NCBI GenBank assembly: GCA_021464415.1
Contig: CM038469.1
Coordinates: 16,842,501-16,906,500 of the forward strand
Direction: 5' to 3'
Length of the DNA stretch: 64,000 nt
Source of the DNA: Lonicera japonica
Taxonomy: Eukaryota; Streptophyta; Magnoliopsida; Dipsacales; Caprifoliaceae
Both the position numbers and the translations under genes were made by a program. The notes beneath the pieces are model-generated. The model worked only from the letters and a program-made list of their open reading frames with translations. It did no database searches and was not told the DNA's origin. This document shows, piece after piece, positions 1 through 11,105 of this stretch; position 1 is the first letter of the stretch, and every line of letters starts with the position of its first letter.

Positions 1-538
1 CCATTGGGGGTAAGGTATCTTTTTCAAGCATCAGCCTAAGAATCATGGATGCTGGAACTGGCATTTGAGCCCTTGATAAGGAGAGGGAGAGCTTCATAAG
101 TAAATCAGGTCGAAGCAAATCATTTTTTTCTTTTAGTGAAATGACTAATTCGCCTGCCCGTCGGAGCCAGTTCGAATCTGATGAGTAGGATAACTCGGTT
201 ATTAGCTTGCTCATGAGAGAGTTTTGAGGAAAACCATACAGACTTTTAAAATCACTATATGCTTCCCAAGCTTCATTTACTTGATGACCATTCAAAGCAA
301 TTTCAAGCTTTCTCAACAAAACTACATCGGTCGATTCTTGTTTACTGCTGGTACAAAAACACTGCAAAGAGGGACTATAGTAATTGCATATGTTTGACAC
401 TTGAAACTGTTTGACCTTGTACTGGGGAAAAAATTCTCTGCTATACTCTGATCTTAAGACAATCTTATGGGTAACTGAAGCCACACAAGCAACCAATGAA
501 TAACTCTTGCTGAAGTAGAGATGTAACAATCGTGCCAT
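1..538 (-). CDS. Pentatricopeptide-repeat (PPR) protein, N-terminal part, runs off left edge
   Basis: An uninterrupted reading frame of 179 codons runs from an ATG at 538-536 leftward to the window edge. The N-terminus (MARLLHLYFSKSYSLV...) is rich in Ser, Arg and hydrophobic residues with few acids, as in an organelle-targeting presequence. After about residue 85 comes a helical region with PPR-like spacing (LRKLEIALNGHQVNEAWEAY, then repeats around KLITELSYSSDSNWLRRA and LSLSRAQMPVPASMILRLM). From memory it resembles the Arabidopsis At4g17616/At1g68980-type mitochondrial PPR proteins; the subfamily is inferred. PPR proteins bind organellar RNA and act in editing, splicing or stability. The first Met was chosen because the sequence after it looks like a presequence. 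No intron is visible in the part present. The duplicated FRO1 promoter and exon 1 lie upstream on the same strand. Confidence 0.8.
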   Translation of the reverse strand, partial: MARLLHLYFSKSYSLVACVASVTHKIVLRSEYSREFFPQYKVKQFQVSNICNYYSPSLQCFCTSSKQESTDVVLLRKLEIALNGHQVNEAWEAYSDFKSLYGFPQNSLMSKLITELSYSSDSNWLRRAGELVISLKEKNDLLRPDLLMKLSLSLSRAQMPVPASMILRLMLEKDTLPPM

Positions 539-1076
539 TAGAACCATTTTAACAAAGAGAGATGCGATAAGATATTCTGCCAACCCAGTTCCCGAGAATT
601 TAATTTCAGAGCTTGATTTGGAACAAGATTTGCTGATAATCTATATCTGTATTAAGAATTAAAAGGTAAGGCATAGGCAACAATCAACAAATGTGAAAAC
701 AAAATAACTTGCAAAATCAAACAAAACAAGTAAATCACACTACCATCATTACAAGATATGACTAAATCCATAAGCTTACAAAAGCATGTAGCAGCTGTTC
801 AAGTTGAACAGGTACGTTTATTAGAGGAACTTGCAGCATTATTTCTTATTTTGCTCATTCTGAAATTATCTTGGATGTGAATCGGGCAACAGCACTGTGA
901 TGATCAATGGACATAATCAATGCACCAAATATGAAAATAAGAAATGAGGTGTAGTCTTGACCACTGGTTAGGTTCAAACTAGTGTTTCCTTAAAATGTAC
1001 CAAAGTCAAACTGTCAAAGTGAGACTATCTTTTTGAAATGGAGGGAGTATAGGTTTGGCAGGCGTAGGCATTGGCT
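539..1076. other. Upstream region of the PPR gene, no gene seen
   Basis: AT-rich sequence between the PPR start codon and the outer end of the left palindrome arm. It should contain the PPR 5' UTR and promoter; I could not place a convincing TATA box. Its distal part (about 915-1055) is a Stowaway-like remnant annotated separately. Confidence 0.5.
915..1055. mobile_element. Stowaway-like MITE remnant
   Basis: This stretch ends in GAAATGGAGGGAGTA, the hallmark terminus of Stowaway (Tc1/mariner) MITEs. It is a clear relative of 63745-63890 in a NAGS intron: both contain ACCAAAGTCAAA...TGAGACTAT...GGGAGTA in the same order. I find no matching left terminus, so it is probably truncated. Confidence 0.5.
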
Positions 1077-2567
1077 TCCTGAACCATCTCAAAAGGAGTT
1101 AATAAATTATTGTTGCTTACTCAAAAAAAAAAAGAGTGGACAAACAAAAACATACTGCTGGTACACTTGCTGTCAGTACAATTAAAAGTTTGAATTCAGA
1201 ATGCAGCAATACCAGCTTCACTTAATTTTGTAATCTAGGTACGATTTGAGGACCTTAATGTGCATTGTCCCTTGGTTGTTATGGATTACGGAATGAGTTG
1301 TTAAATGCTTTTGCATCATCATCTGTCTTCAACTTCTTTCCAACATGTAACAGTAATCCATTTCCATTTTCCTAAGAAAGCATAATCTGCTTGTTTCCCC
1401 TTTGCAGTTAGACTCTTAGAGACAAGATTCTGCTAACAAGAGCAAGAATAGCCAACTAAAAGCTTCTCCTATTTGGGAAATATCAACTCTGTAACATTGT
1501 CTTTCCTCTCTATTGCACCAATAATAGCTATTTTAAGTTTGAACAAGATTTTTTTACTTTTTTAAATCAAAAAGCAACTTAGTCTTGCAAACAGAAAACA
1601 TGGTTTCTTCTACCCAAGAACTGCATCAATCACTTCCGTCCCCCAAATAAGCACACGAGTCAATAGTGAATAGACCCACCAGCACAAAGAAATGCTCCTA
1701 CAGACCACCTCAGTCGTGATTTTCCTTATGCCACTCATATGGCTTAGATTATAAGGCTAAAATTATGATCATATAAACTAAAATTATAAGGCGAATTAGC
1801 ACTTTGTAGCTATTAACATGGTTCATTTTGTTTTTCATGTAACATGGATAATGTGCTATTTATACCTAAGAGACTCGTCTAATTTCATAGATAAAGGGCG
1901 ACAAATGCGATCCTAAAGTTTCTCGTTGAGCTGACATATCATTGCTTATCTAGATGTTATTTGCTATGCACTATGCTTTTTTTATTGTTAATGAATTAAG
2001 TGGAGAGTTCTTAATCATGGAATTCATTTGCACACACCTGATTATTTCCTTAACATACTCAATGTAAGTAACGTTCATTATCTAAAAATATTTTGCTCTA
2101 TCAAGACCAAATTCATGGATCCGCCAGTTGGAGTATATGCATCCATATAACAAGGGGCAATTGTTATTGAATCTTAAAAACGTATTAAGTGATAAGTGGC
2201 TGAGATTTAAGAAATTTTTTGAATGGTTGATAGTGGCATTGCATGGGTACGACCCTAATAAACAAATATGGAGGCGGATCCACCAGTTGGAGTACGTAAA
2301 TAAACAGTTATCAAATTCTTCAGTACACATATATACATACATACATAAATCAATAAACGGACCTGATTACTTGATGCCATCTGAAATGCCCTAAATACAT
2401 TACCAAACCCTAACATGTAAAGCTCATCAATCAGTGACTACTTTGACGAAACAAATCAATCCTAATTACGCCATAAATTTAGCAATAGTAAGTGAGCTGA
2501 TTGCTTGAATGAGCAGAAATAAATGATAAATCGAGAGAAGATAAGATAAGTGGGTGGGTGATTTTAC

Positions 2568-2729
2568 CCTCCTTTGAAGGTGTTCATCGGGAATACCAGA
2601 GACTGCTCCGATCTCTCCGCGTCTGTACTCAGCTAAAGACGTGTCCGTGGATAAACATCTACTCCTCCACGATTCAACTAAGGCGGATGGGCGAGAATGT
2701 CGAACGTTCCGCAGCAGAGAGCTCGCCAT
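2568..2729 (-). pseudogene. Truncated inverted copy of FRO1/NDUFS4 exon 1
   Basis: Exon 1 of the complex I 18-kDa subunit gene is repeated here on the minus strand. It has the same 54 codons ([15 protein letters not shown] to DEHLQRR) and an intact GT donor at 2567-2566. About 140 bp of 5' leader/promoter (2730-2870) and intron 1 down to 1077 are included. The other four exons are absent, so this copy cannot encode the subunit. By eye only one substitution separates about 300 bp around this exon from the functional copy at 51082-51379. The exon encodes the mitochondrial presequence, and the next gene on the same strand is the PPR gene, so read-through or exon capture is possible but not shown. 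Confidence 0.93.
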
Positions 2730-4420
2730 TTTCTTTCAAGAAAAAGAGGGACTTGCAGTGCAGAAGGATAATAAGAGCAGCCACCGAGTCTGGCACAGTG
2801 GTCGCGACTCTGTAATTAATCTGGTTCGACTCAGAGTTTAAAAGGTCAAATGACTCAAATCTCACCGGCCAAAAAATATATATATAAGAATAGCGAATAA
2901 GCCTAATTCATAGGTATCCACATAATTAAAGAGAAAGGTTTTGAGTTCGAAATTTATTTAGAATGGGAGATTTTTGTTATTATATTAAAATAACAAAGAC
3001 TTAAATTTTATCATTAAAAATATATATAAAATGATGGTTTAGGAGACAAAAGAAAAGAAAAAAAAATTAAAAGAAGAAAAAGAAATCATCGAAAAGAAAA
3101 GAAAGAGAGAAAGTAAAACTATTGTATAATATACGTTTGGTTATTTAAAAGGGAAGTGAATGTTACTTTGTATCATTTTTATTTGTGAGTTCGAAAAAAA
3201 AAAGTGAGAGAAAAAATGGTTCTTCTACAAATTTGTCACGTATTTTAAAGGTAAATTAGTACATACTATAGAATTTTTAAAATATGTGACTTTGAGAGAT
3301 CGATTTAGAGAAGTGATAATTAATTTTCTTGTAATAAGTAAAATATAACAAGTATCTTTTGGGTCAAGCCTTAGCCTTTGTGGACCTAAGTAGTTGGCTC
3401 ATAACTTGAAGGCCCATTACAGTGTCAATCCTGAGTTTTAAGGGGCCTAGGCGAATTTTATTTTGGCGCACTTTATATTTTTGTAGATTCGTACATTATA
3501 ATTATATCGTTAAACTCGTAACAATATATATATATACCATTATAGCAATGACATTTGAAAAATTATAAAAAGAGTAATTAATTTTTTTTCAATCGTATAT
3601 AATTTAATCAAAACTACAACTAAAAGAGAGTTATATATATATATAACTTCAAATCAAATAATTATGAAGAGAAATCAATGTGAACCGAAAGAATATAAAA
3701 AGTGTTGTGTATTATGAATATATAAGGACATGTTAAATAATATGAAAACTTTATTACAAAAAAAATGAACTAATTGAAGACTTTGTTTAAGAAAACTAAT
3801 AAATTATTTTATTTATTCATGTAATATATAGAATTTTTGAGAAGTGATCTGAAACAATTAACCATGAAAATTCTTCCAGTATCGAATGGATTTTCTCTCC
3901 TGACAAAGTGTTAAGATCAATTCAAACTAAAAGGATGAAGATATATATATATATATATATAAGGTTAAAGAGGGTCCATAATTTTATTTTCTCATGAATT
4001 TTTAAAATTAATTTAACTTAAAGTGGGAGAAAGAAAGATGAGACATTCAAAGAGATGTATAGATTTTATTTTATTTTCCAAATGAATTGTTGTTAAGATG
4101 GTTTAATTTAAAGAGTGGGGTGAGTTGAATTTTATATGTATGTGAACAAGAATACCTTAAATTTTTAGTCCAAACAAAAGCTAAAAAATATGACTTTTGT
4201 TCAAGAAAAAAAAGACTTAGGTGACGTTTAGTAAAAAATTTGAAAACTAAAGAAAAAAAAAAGGTTGGGGGGGCTACTGTGTAATTTTTTTTAAAAAAAG
4301 GGGAGTGAAATGGATGTTTTACGCCCTTTAAAATTAAGTTTCAGATTTAAGTGGGAAAGTTTCCACTTAAAATTTTGGATGAAAATTTTAAGTTTTAAGT
4401 GGTAAAAATTAAATGGCCAC

Positions 4421-6477
4421 TGTGAACACCTCATTTTGCGACCCCGCAAGAATTCTGAACTCCAAAAAAACAAGCACGCATGCATGCACGAGTATTTCTA
4501 GATGCACACATACTATGTACATGTAATATAGGTCAAAGAAGTAAGCCGAAAGGATCCCCGGATGAGGAGTTACAGAATTATAAAAAATTGCTATAACCGA
4601 AAACCGTCAAAACTCCTGAAAACTTGTGAAAGGAAAGTTACGCATTTCGGATCATCCTCAAACTTTGAGAGTTGTTAGACATTACCATAAGGAGTAGCAT
4701 ACTCGAAAATCAGCTCAATCCGACAGTCGGATCTCCGAAAATTCAGAAAATTATGAGTTTGATTCGGGTGATCGAATGGAGGCCTTCTCGAAGATAAAAT
4801 GGTTTGAAATTTGGTAAGTAGATAGGCCTTATTGTGGGGAAGAACATATTCAAAATTCAGCTTTGTCGGACATGGGATCCTCAAGAATCAATTTGTTTAT
4901 CGTGCAATTCTAGTCGAAATGTTCTTTGTAGCAAATTAAAATAAATAGAGGCCTTCCCGAACTCTGATCGACCTCAAATTTGGATACAAGTTATAAAATA
5001 TTTGGAGGGAAAACATATCCAAAATTCAGCATAATCCAACGGCTAGAAGTTTAGTTGTAGAGGTTGCTGTACGCAAGTACGTTTCCTATGCGGGAACAAA
5101 CTCTTTGTACCAATCCGAGGAGACCGAGTCCTTCCCGAACTCCGATCGTCTTCAATTTTTTACAGGGTATAAAAGACTTATATTGGAAATATATATCCAA
5201 ATTTCAGGATGATCCAACAATGAGAACTTGACTTGTCGTGCAAACAAGTGACCTTTCTACAACAAGTACCTTTCCTATGCGGAAACAAACTCTTCGTACT
5301 AATCAGAACAAAAGGAGACCTTCCCGAATTCTGATCGACCTAAAATTTTTATACAATCTAGAAGACTTCTATTCCCAACACATATCCAAAAATCAGGATG
5401 ATCCAACGGTAGAAAAGCTTCGTGATATGCTCCAAGAGTCCTAGTTGCAATCTCTTTTCTTGCTCTCCAAGTATTTTTTCAACTATAAATAGACCATCCC
5501 CCTCCATTCATATTTTTTCATCAACAATCAAGGGGATTTCGTGGTACACACCAAGAGAGCCTTATTCTCTCCATCTAAGGAGGTTCAGGTATAATTTTCT
5601 CTCTCTTTTTTATTTATTTGTCAGTTTTATAATTCATACTCTTGTTTGCATAATTTCTATCACTTGATAGCTTTTCAAAACCCTTTTTTAAATTGGTTTT
5701 CAAAACCAAAGGCGTATAATAAACCCTAATCCAATTTCAAAATAGTATTATTACTTTCTTACTTTTCCAAAAGCCCGGATTAGCGGTATTGTTATACGAA
5801 GGAATCGATAATCGCTACATATCCAATCTAACTCATAGATTGCGGTGTGTGTGTGATAAATACTTGATTATGAGAGCACTATTGCCATCTATACCAGTTT
5901 AATCAATAGACTATGGTATACGATCGGTCAAGTCACCTCATATCATATCGAGTATAAGATTCCACATTGAATCAGTTTCCGAAAAGCCCAATAATTTACA
6001 AAATAACTTGTTTCATTGCATCTATTATTATCAAACTCTATTTTTTCGAATCACACACACACACACACACTTATTTTTAAAATCATGGGCGAACTAGGAA
6101 ATACATCGTTTTCATCCAAACCCTAAAATTCCGATTTCTAAGGCAAGCACGAAAAGCTATAAAGTAATAGCAATAGCATGCAAGAACTGAATTATAACAC
6201 ACGCATATCCTACTCAAGAGACCGAAAGGGCGAATTGGGTGCCTGACACTTTCCCGATTCGTAACTTAATCCCCGAACCTTCGAATCAATTGGTTTCGCA
6301 TATATTGTGTATAAGAGGATATTTAGTCCATAAATACGTCTCTTTTACACAAACCTTTTTTGTTTGTTTAGTAAAACAAACTAGCGATTCTTATTATTTT
6401 CAAAACCTGATTCTCAAAGCAACAACGGAATCACCGCCCACGAGGACCCCCGGGCATCGAGAGCGCGGGTTCTCACA
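4421..6477 (+). mobile_element. Solo LTR of an LTR retrotransposon (2,057 bp)
   Basis: Starts TGTGAACACC and ends GGTTCTCACA, with the usual TG...CA termini. It is flanked by the 5-bp duplication GCCAC (4416-4420 and 6478-6482), so it is a complete LTR left by LTR-LTR recombination. Inside, degenerate tandem units of about 180-190 bp run from about 4640 to 5420 (recurring CCTTCCCGAACTC and CCTATGCGG), as in U3 repeats. A TATA box (TATAAATA, 5484-5491) follows. There is a CA microsatellite at about 6053-6070. No coding sequence. The orientation is inferred from the TATA position; the family was not recognised. Confidence 0.88.
5484..5491 (+). promoter_or_regulatory. TATA box of the solo LTR
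   Basis: TATAAATA preceded by a pyrimidine-rich stretch and followed by CC-rich sequence, the usual plant LTR core-promoter context. It lies after the U3 subrepeats. It could still drive transcription rightward; activity is unknown. Confidence 0.5.
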
Positions 6478-6983
6478 GCCACTTAATTTTTTGGGTTACC
6501 AAACAACCTTTTAAACCACTTAAATCTGAAAATTTAAAATTTTCAGATTTAAGTGGCATTTTAAGTGCCAAGTGAATAGCCCCTTAATAAACATTTAAGA
6601 GGAAAAAAAAGTAGTCAAAACAAAAACAAAAAGATGTAAGCTTTGTTCAAGGAAAAAAAATTAGACTTGATATGTATTTAAAAGGAGGGAAAAAAAAAAG
6701 CAGACAAATATGTTCCACTACCATTTAAAACGAAAAAAAACGAATTAGTCAAAACAGCTTCCACTGCTAGGACTCTAACGCTTGAGCACCACCTCAAATG
6801 CATTTCGGCCAAATTGTACTCTCGCTGGGCCGAGGAGCAAACATATTGTTTAGTCTCAACGCCAAATACTATAAACATTACACATAAAAACATATAAATA
6901 AAAGGATCAAAAAAATCGGGGGCCCTGGTACGTCAGGGGACCTAGGCGGCAGCCTAGACCACCTATGCCCAGGGCTGGCCCTG

Positions 6984-9900
6984 GCCCATTAAGATGTGAA
7001 AAGCCTATAGCAGTTCGAATAAGAGTGCCTTAACTGGTCAAACGGGTCCACCATTTCATAAGACACTAGCCGAGTAGCATAAGTGTCGATTATAGAAGAC
7101 ATTAATCGTTATGAGCAACCTTAGCTTATGAAGTGAAGTAAACAAAACCGAATTTGTAGGTCGGCCAAAATAAATAAAACTTTTGAGCTGGAGAATGACT
7201 CACTATAAAAATTAACCACTTTTGCATATGTGAATAGGGTTATCACTTAATGGCAATATGGATAATGGTTATAACAATTGAGATTATAGAGTAGTACTCA
7301 AGTTTACCCTTTATAATAATTTATCCTGTGTAAAAACCCTATTATAAACTATATCCTATACTTAAATAGGAAAGGAACATCCCTAAGGGGGGATCTCATA
7401 TTTTCTTCCTCCTAGTTAAAACTCTGTCTAAATCTATCTGGAAAGTTTACTCAAGCTACGTTGTAATTGTCCGCCCTCTGCTTTGAACAAATAGAAGGCA
7501 TACACAAAGGAGGATGTACTGCTGGATTGATAGCCAAACTAACCAGGGAAACCTACCTGTAAAGCAACTTATGGCCTTGTGGTGGTTTTATGGTAGATAA
7601 ACTTTATTTGTGTTACCTCAATGGTGGTAGAATTGTTATTTGGGCTAAGTATAGTTTCTATTTTGGGTTTGCCAACTTTTTAACACCTACAATTGGCATT
7701 GTCTATGGAAAATAACAGCAAAGCGCCACTATTGCTCTATTTTCTGATAACCATATTTACTTTCTTACTCTACATTTCATTTTCCTTTATTTATCCACTT
7801 TGTTAGCCCGAAATCAGACACATGATTCATACCAAGAGCTAGCAAATTGGTGAACCACACCCACCAAGCCCTAAAGCCTCTGGGATCGAAGTCCTTGACC
7901 GTTAGGGAGCACCCCCTATGGTTCTTTTGATAAAAGCCTAGGGAATAATAGTTATAAATGTAGACGATGAACTATATAATGCTAATTACTCTAGCCAAAA
8001 TATTAATGAATCATATTCCCAAAATGAATTATCCAAGTTTAAGATGGAGAGGGATGCCCTCCTCCAATTGTTTAAGGAACAATATGGGCTTAGTTTGCCG
8101 AGGAGCGAACACGAGGTCGACTATCATGTTTCCTCCACCGAGGAGAAAAGGCACACAACAACGAGCAAACGTACTTACCCGGATAAGGGAAAAGATGTTA
8201 CCCGGCTCGTTGATCCCCCTATTACATTTATCCCATCTTGGTTGTATGGAAATGTCTTGGATCAACTTAGCTTAGAGGGCAGGCTGCCACCACACCAGCT
8301 GAAAATGGAGCAAATAATTGGGCAGAAAAGGATTTAAAAAAGTTCATATACTCAACGCTGGCTGATAAGAAAAACCCTAAGACTAACACCACTACAAGGT
8401 TAGGTAAAATGGCTTTAAGGGAGTAGCAAGGGTCTCCCTTCACTCAGAGGATAGCAGATGCCCCTCTACCAAAGAAGTTTAATGCTATAATGGCTGAATT
8501 GATCCAGCTGATCATATTCGTTATTACAAGAAAGTTATGGTATTGGATTTCGGATAATGCAGTTATGTGCCGCAACTAGTTTAGGGGACTTGGCCTTGCG
8601 ATGGTTTACCAAGTTGCCCAGGGGTCCAATCGATAATTTTAGATAGGTGGCCGAGCAATTTACAGCTCAGTTCATCACCAACAGTCGGTTGATCAAAGGG
8701 CCTAACGCCCTCACCCATTTCAGAATGGAGAAGAATGAGACTTTGAGATAACACTCCTCTAGGTACTGGGAGCTTCTAGCCGGAATCTTATTAAAAATGG
8801 GAGCGTATTGATTAGTTCGGATTAATATGGAAGTATTAAGAAACTAATATTTGTGATATCAAGTTTGCCATCTGCATGTTTTAGAGAGAGTCACCCTAGG
8901 ACAAGAATGATATCTACAATGACCTGCAAGAAAGCCTCATAGAAACTTCAATGATTTTCTAGCCATGTTTGATGAGTATGCCAGGGTGGAAGATGATGAT
9001 GCAACGGCCAACCTAACCTACTACAAGAGAGATTGGGGGCAAGATCGAAAGTAGAAAGGGTCCTCTAAGAAAGATAGAAGGGATGAGAGAACGGGTATCA
9101 ATAATTGGAACAACAAAATAGGATCTGATGCTTACAAAGGTGTGAACAACATTTTCAACCGACCAATCCATAAAAGCATGTTCGACATTCAGAACCAACC
9201 CTTCTTTAAATGGCCAAAGCAGATAGGAGGAAACCCCAATTCCAGATATCCTAAGCTCATGTGCTCATACCACAAGGATCACAGTCACATATATAATCGA
9301 AAATTATAAGACATTGAAATTTTTAGAGAGGCTAGGGGAGCAAGGCCACTTAGCCAAGTATGTTAAGCTGACCGGGAAGGCAGTTACCCGAGATGAAGAT
9401 GATGATCAAGCCACAATACAAGCTAAGAGGATAGTTCTTAGAATGATAGATGCTATCCACAGCATAATCAGTAAAACTATGGCCACCAAGAGTGCTCTCA
9501 AAACTAGGTATCATAGAGCTCAATTTCTTTAATAATCTTTTCCATTTGAAGTATTGTCTACAGGAGCTCCCAAAAAGGATAGGGAAAGAAGACTTGTATA
9601 TGAACTTAGCTTCAATGAGGAAGATCTTAATAGGATTGATATTCCTCATAATGGTGTTGATGGTAAACATTAACAATTTTGTGTTAAGAAAGTTTTAATT
9701 GAGCCGGGAAGTTTTTCGAAGATCATGTATCATAATATGTATAGTCAACTCGAGCCATATCTACCTAGGAAGGCAGTTCGATTAGTGAATAGGCCAGTCT
9801 ATAGTTTCAATGGGGAAGTAGTTTGGCCGATAACCATTGTTGAAGTGCCTGTCTGAATATGACTTGTGTCCAAGAACATATAATATTTTGTTGTGATTAT

Positions 9901-11075
9901 AAACTCCCCATACAATGCAATATTAGGTATTTATTGGTTAGGAGAGATAAAGGCATATGCATTTCCTTTCCATTAGAAGCTCAAATTCCCTTCTTCCATA
10001 GGAGTGGTAGTTATTCAGGTAAGCAAGATGACGCTAGGTACTATTTCAATCTATCCTTCAAGGCGCTTTGAACGAGCAACCGATGCCACCCCAATCAAGC
10101 ACGATATGGTAATTATAGAGCATCCCAAGTTGGTTCAAGAGAATGCAAAGGAAATAAAGGTTTGACTCGAAACCTCAACGGTTAAGGACGAAGAAAAACA
10201 ATAGCTATCATAGAATAGGCATCCCATAGCTGTTGGGGCCAGGGAATGGCCAGTAAAAAAGGTTTTTAAAGACCGATCCTAAGTCCTTACAGTACATGGT
10301 TTGGAAGATGAAGGCAAGTTTTTTTCTAGTCGGCAGCTCATTAAAAGCTGAAGAAAAAGAGAAAACGGTTCGATTTCTAAGAGAGAATAACGATATTTTT
10401 GCCTGGCAGCCATACGATATGCTCGGCATCACTGCCAAGGTAATGTGCCATAAACTTTATATAGACCTGAACTACCTTCTAAGTAAGCAAAAACTATACC
10501 AAACAACCCCATAAAAAGCCAGATCGATAGAAGAAGAGGTTTAGAAACTACTTAAGGTTGGGGCAATTTGAGAAACCGAATTCTCTGAATGGAATAGTGG
10601 TCAAAAAGAAAAAATGATAAAATATTAATTAAGGGTTTGCATGGACTTCCTCAACCTCTATAAAGCTTACCCAAAGGACAACTTCCCTTTGCCAATAATA
10701 AATTAGCTGGTATATATGGCAACCAGCCATGAGCATATAAATTTCCTAAATGCACACTCTAGGTATCATCAATTCCCACTTTTCAGTCTTGACCAAGAAT
10801 GCATAGCCTTCATTACCACTATGGGTCTTTACTGTTATAAGGTAATGCTGTTTGGATTGAAGAATGCTGAGGGTAACCTACCAGAGATTAGTGATGAAGA
10901 TGTTTAGGGAAGAAATTAGTAAATCCATGGAAATGTATAGTAATGACCTGTTGGTAAAGAGAAAATAGGCTGCCAATCACATTTTATATTTGGGAAAAAC
11001 TTTCTAAATCCTAAGGCATTACAAGATGAAACTCAATGTAACTAAGTGCACATCTGGGGCCAGCTCAGGAAAATT
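6984..11075 (+). pseudogene. Decayed Ty3/gypsy element, 5' half (LTR part, gag, protease, partial RT), left-arm copy
   Basis: An LTR 3' part appears to end near 7691 at ...ACACCTACA, followed by ATTGGCATTGTCTATGG, a degraded form of the common plant gypsy primer-binding context TTGGCGCCGTCTGTGG. Gag-like sequence follows at 7967-9300 (fragments MERDALLQLFKEQYGLS, ADAPLPKKF). A protease-like segment is at about 9600-9860 (KVLIEPGSFSKIMYH, where a D-T/N-G-S motif is expected). RT is at about 10620-11060 (NFPLPIIN, ITTMGLYCYKVMLFGLKNA, then a degraded catalytic box MYSNDLLVK). Many stops interrupt all frames. Sequence resemblance points to the Tat branch. The element breaks off just after the SSGKF-like RT motif, where the palindrome centre lies. 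Confidence 0.8.
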
Positions 11076-11105
11076 TGCCTCTACAATTGACCTCGAACCC
11101 CAAGA
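11076..11105. other. Spacer at the centre of the giant palindrome
   Basis: About 30 non-palindromic bases separate ...GCTCAGGAAAATT from its inverse AATTTTCCTGA.... The RT reading frame of the decayed gypsy element reads into this point from both sides, so the junction is inside RT. Confidence 0.85.

Larger units (their letters stand above)
4331..6537. mobile_element. Small foldback MITE split by a solo LTR
   Basis: Sequences with TTTCAGATTTAAGTGG at the left (about 4331-4355) and its inverse CCACTTAAATCTGAAA at the right (about 6517-6537) form terminal inverted repeats. With the 2.06-kb solo LTR and its TSD removed, the element is about 145 bp. I could not define a target duplication. In the mirror arm the corresponding spot is where the pararetrovirus inserted, and most of this MITE is gone there. 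Confidence 0.55.
3420..6983. mobile_element. Non-autonomous hAT element, left-arm copy, with nested insertions
   Basis: Flanked by an exact 8-bp target duplication GCCCATTA (3412-3419 and 6984-6991), the hAT signature. The ends are imperfect inverted repeats: CAGTGTCAATCCTG at the left and, inverted, CAGGGCCAGCCCTG at the right. No transposase-like reading frame remains. The same element at the same site is in the mirror arm (37488-46855), so it inserted before the inverted duplication. A small foldback MITE and, within that, a solo LTR are nested inside. Confidence 0.88.
1077..11075 (+). repeat. Giant inverted repeat, left arm
   Basis: The reverse complement of this arm is found piecewise across 11106-52886. 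Block correspondences read by eye: 1077-2875 with 51066-52886; 2880-3419 with 46856-47390; hAT 3420-6983 with 37488-46855; 6984-7505 with 37010-37487; 7505-10930 with 29401-32900; 10940-11075 with 11106-11239. Homology stops at the outer edge within the sequence CAGGAAG. The outer 1.8 kb differs by about 1% or less by eye, the gypsy block by about 3%, and the AT-rich block 2880-3419 by nearer 10%. Confidence 0.93.

Noticed and set aside
2128..2394. Open frames mirrored at 51674-51883
   Set aside because: They lie in FRO1 intron 1 and its inverted copy, with no similarity to known proteins.
2466..2729. A second functional FRO1 gene
   Set aside because: Only exon 1 is present; the other four exons are missing from the left arm.
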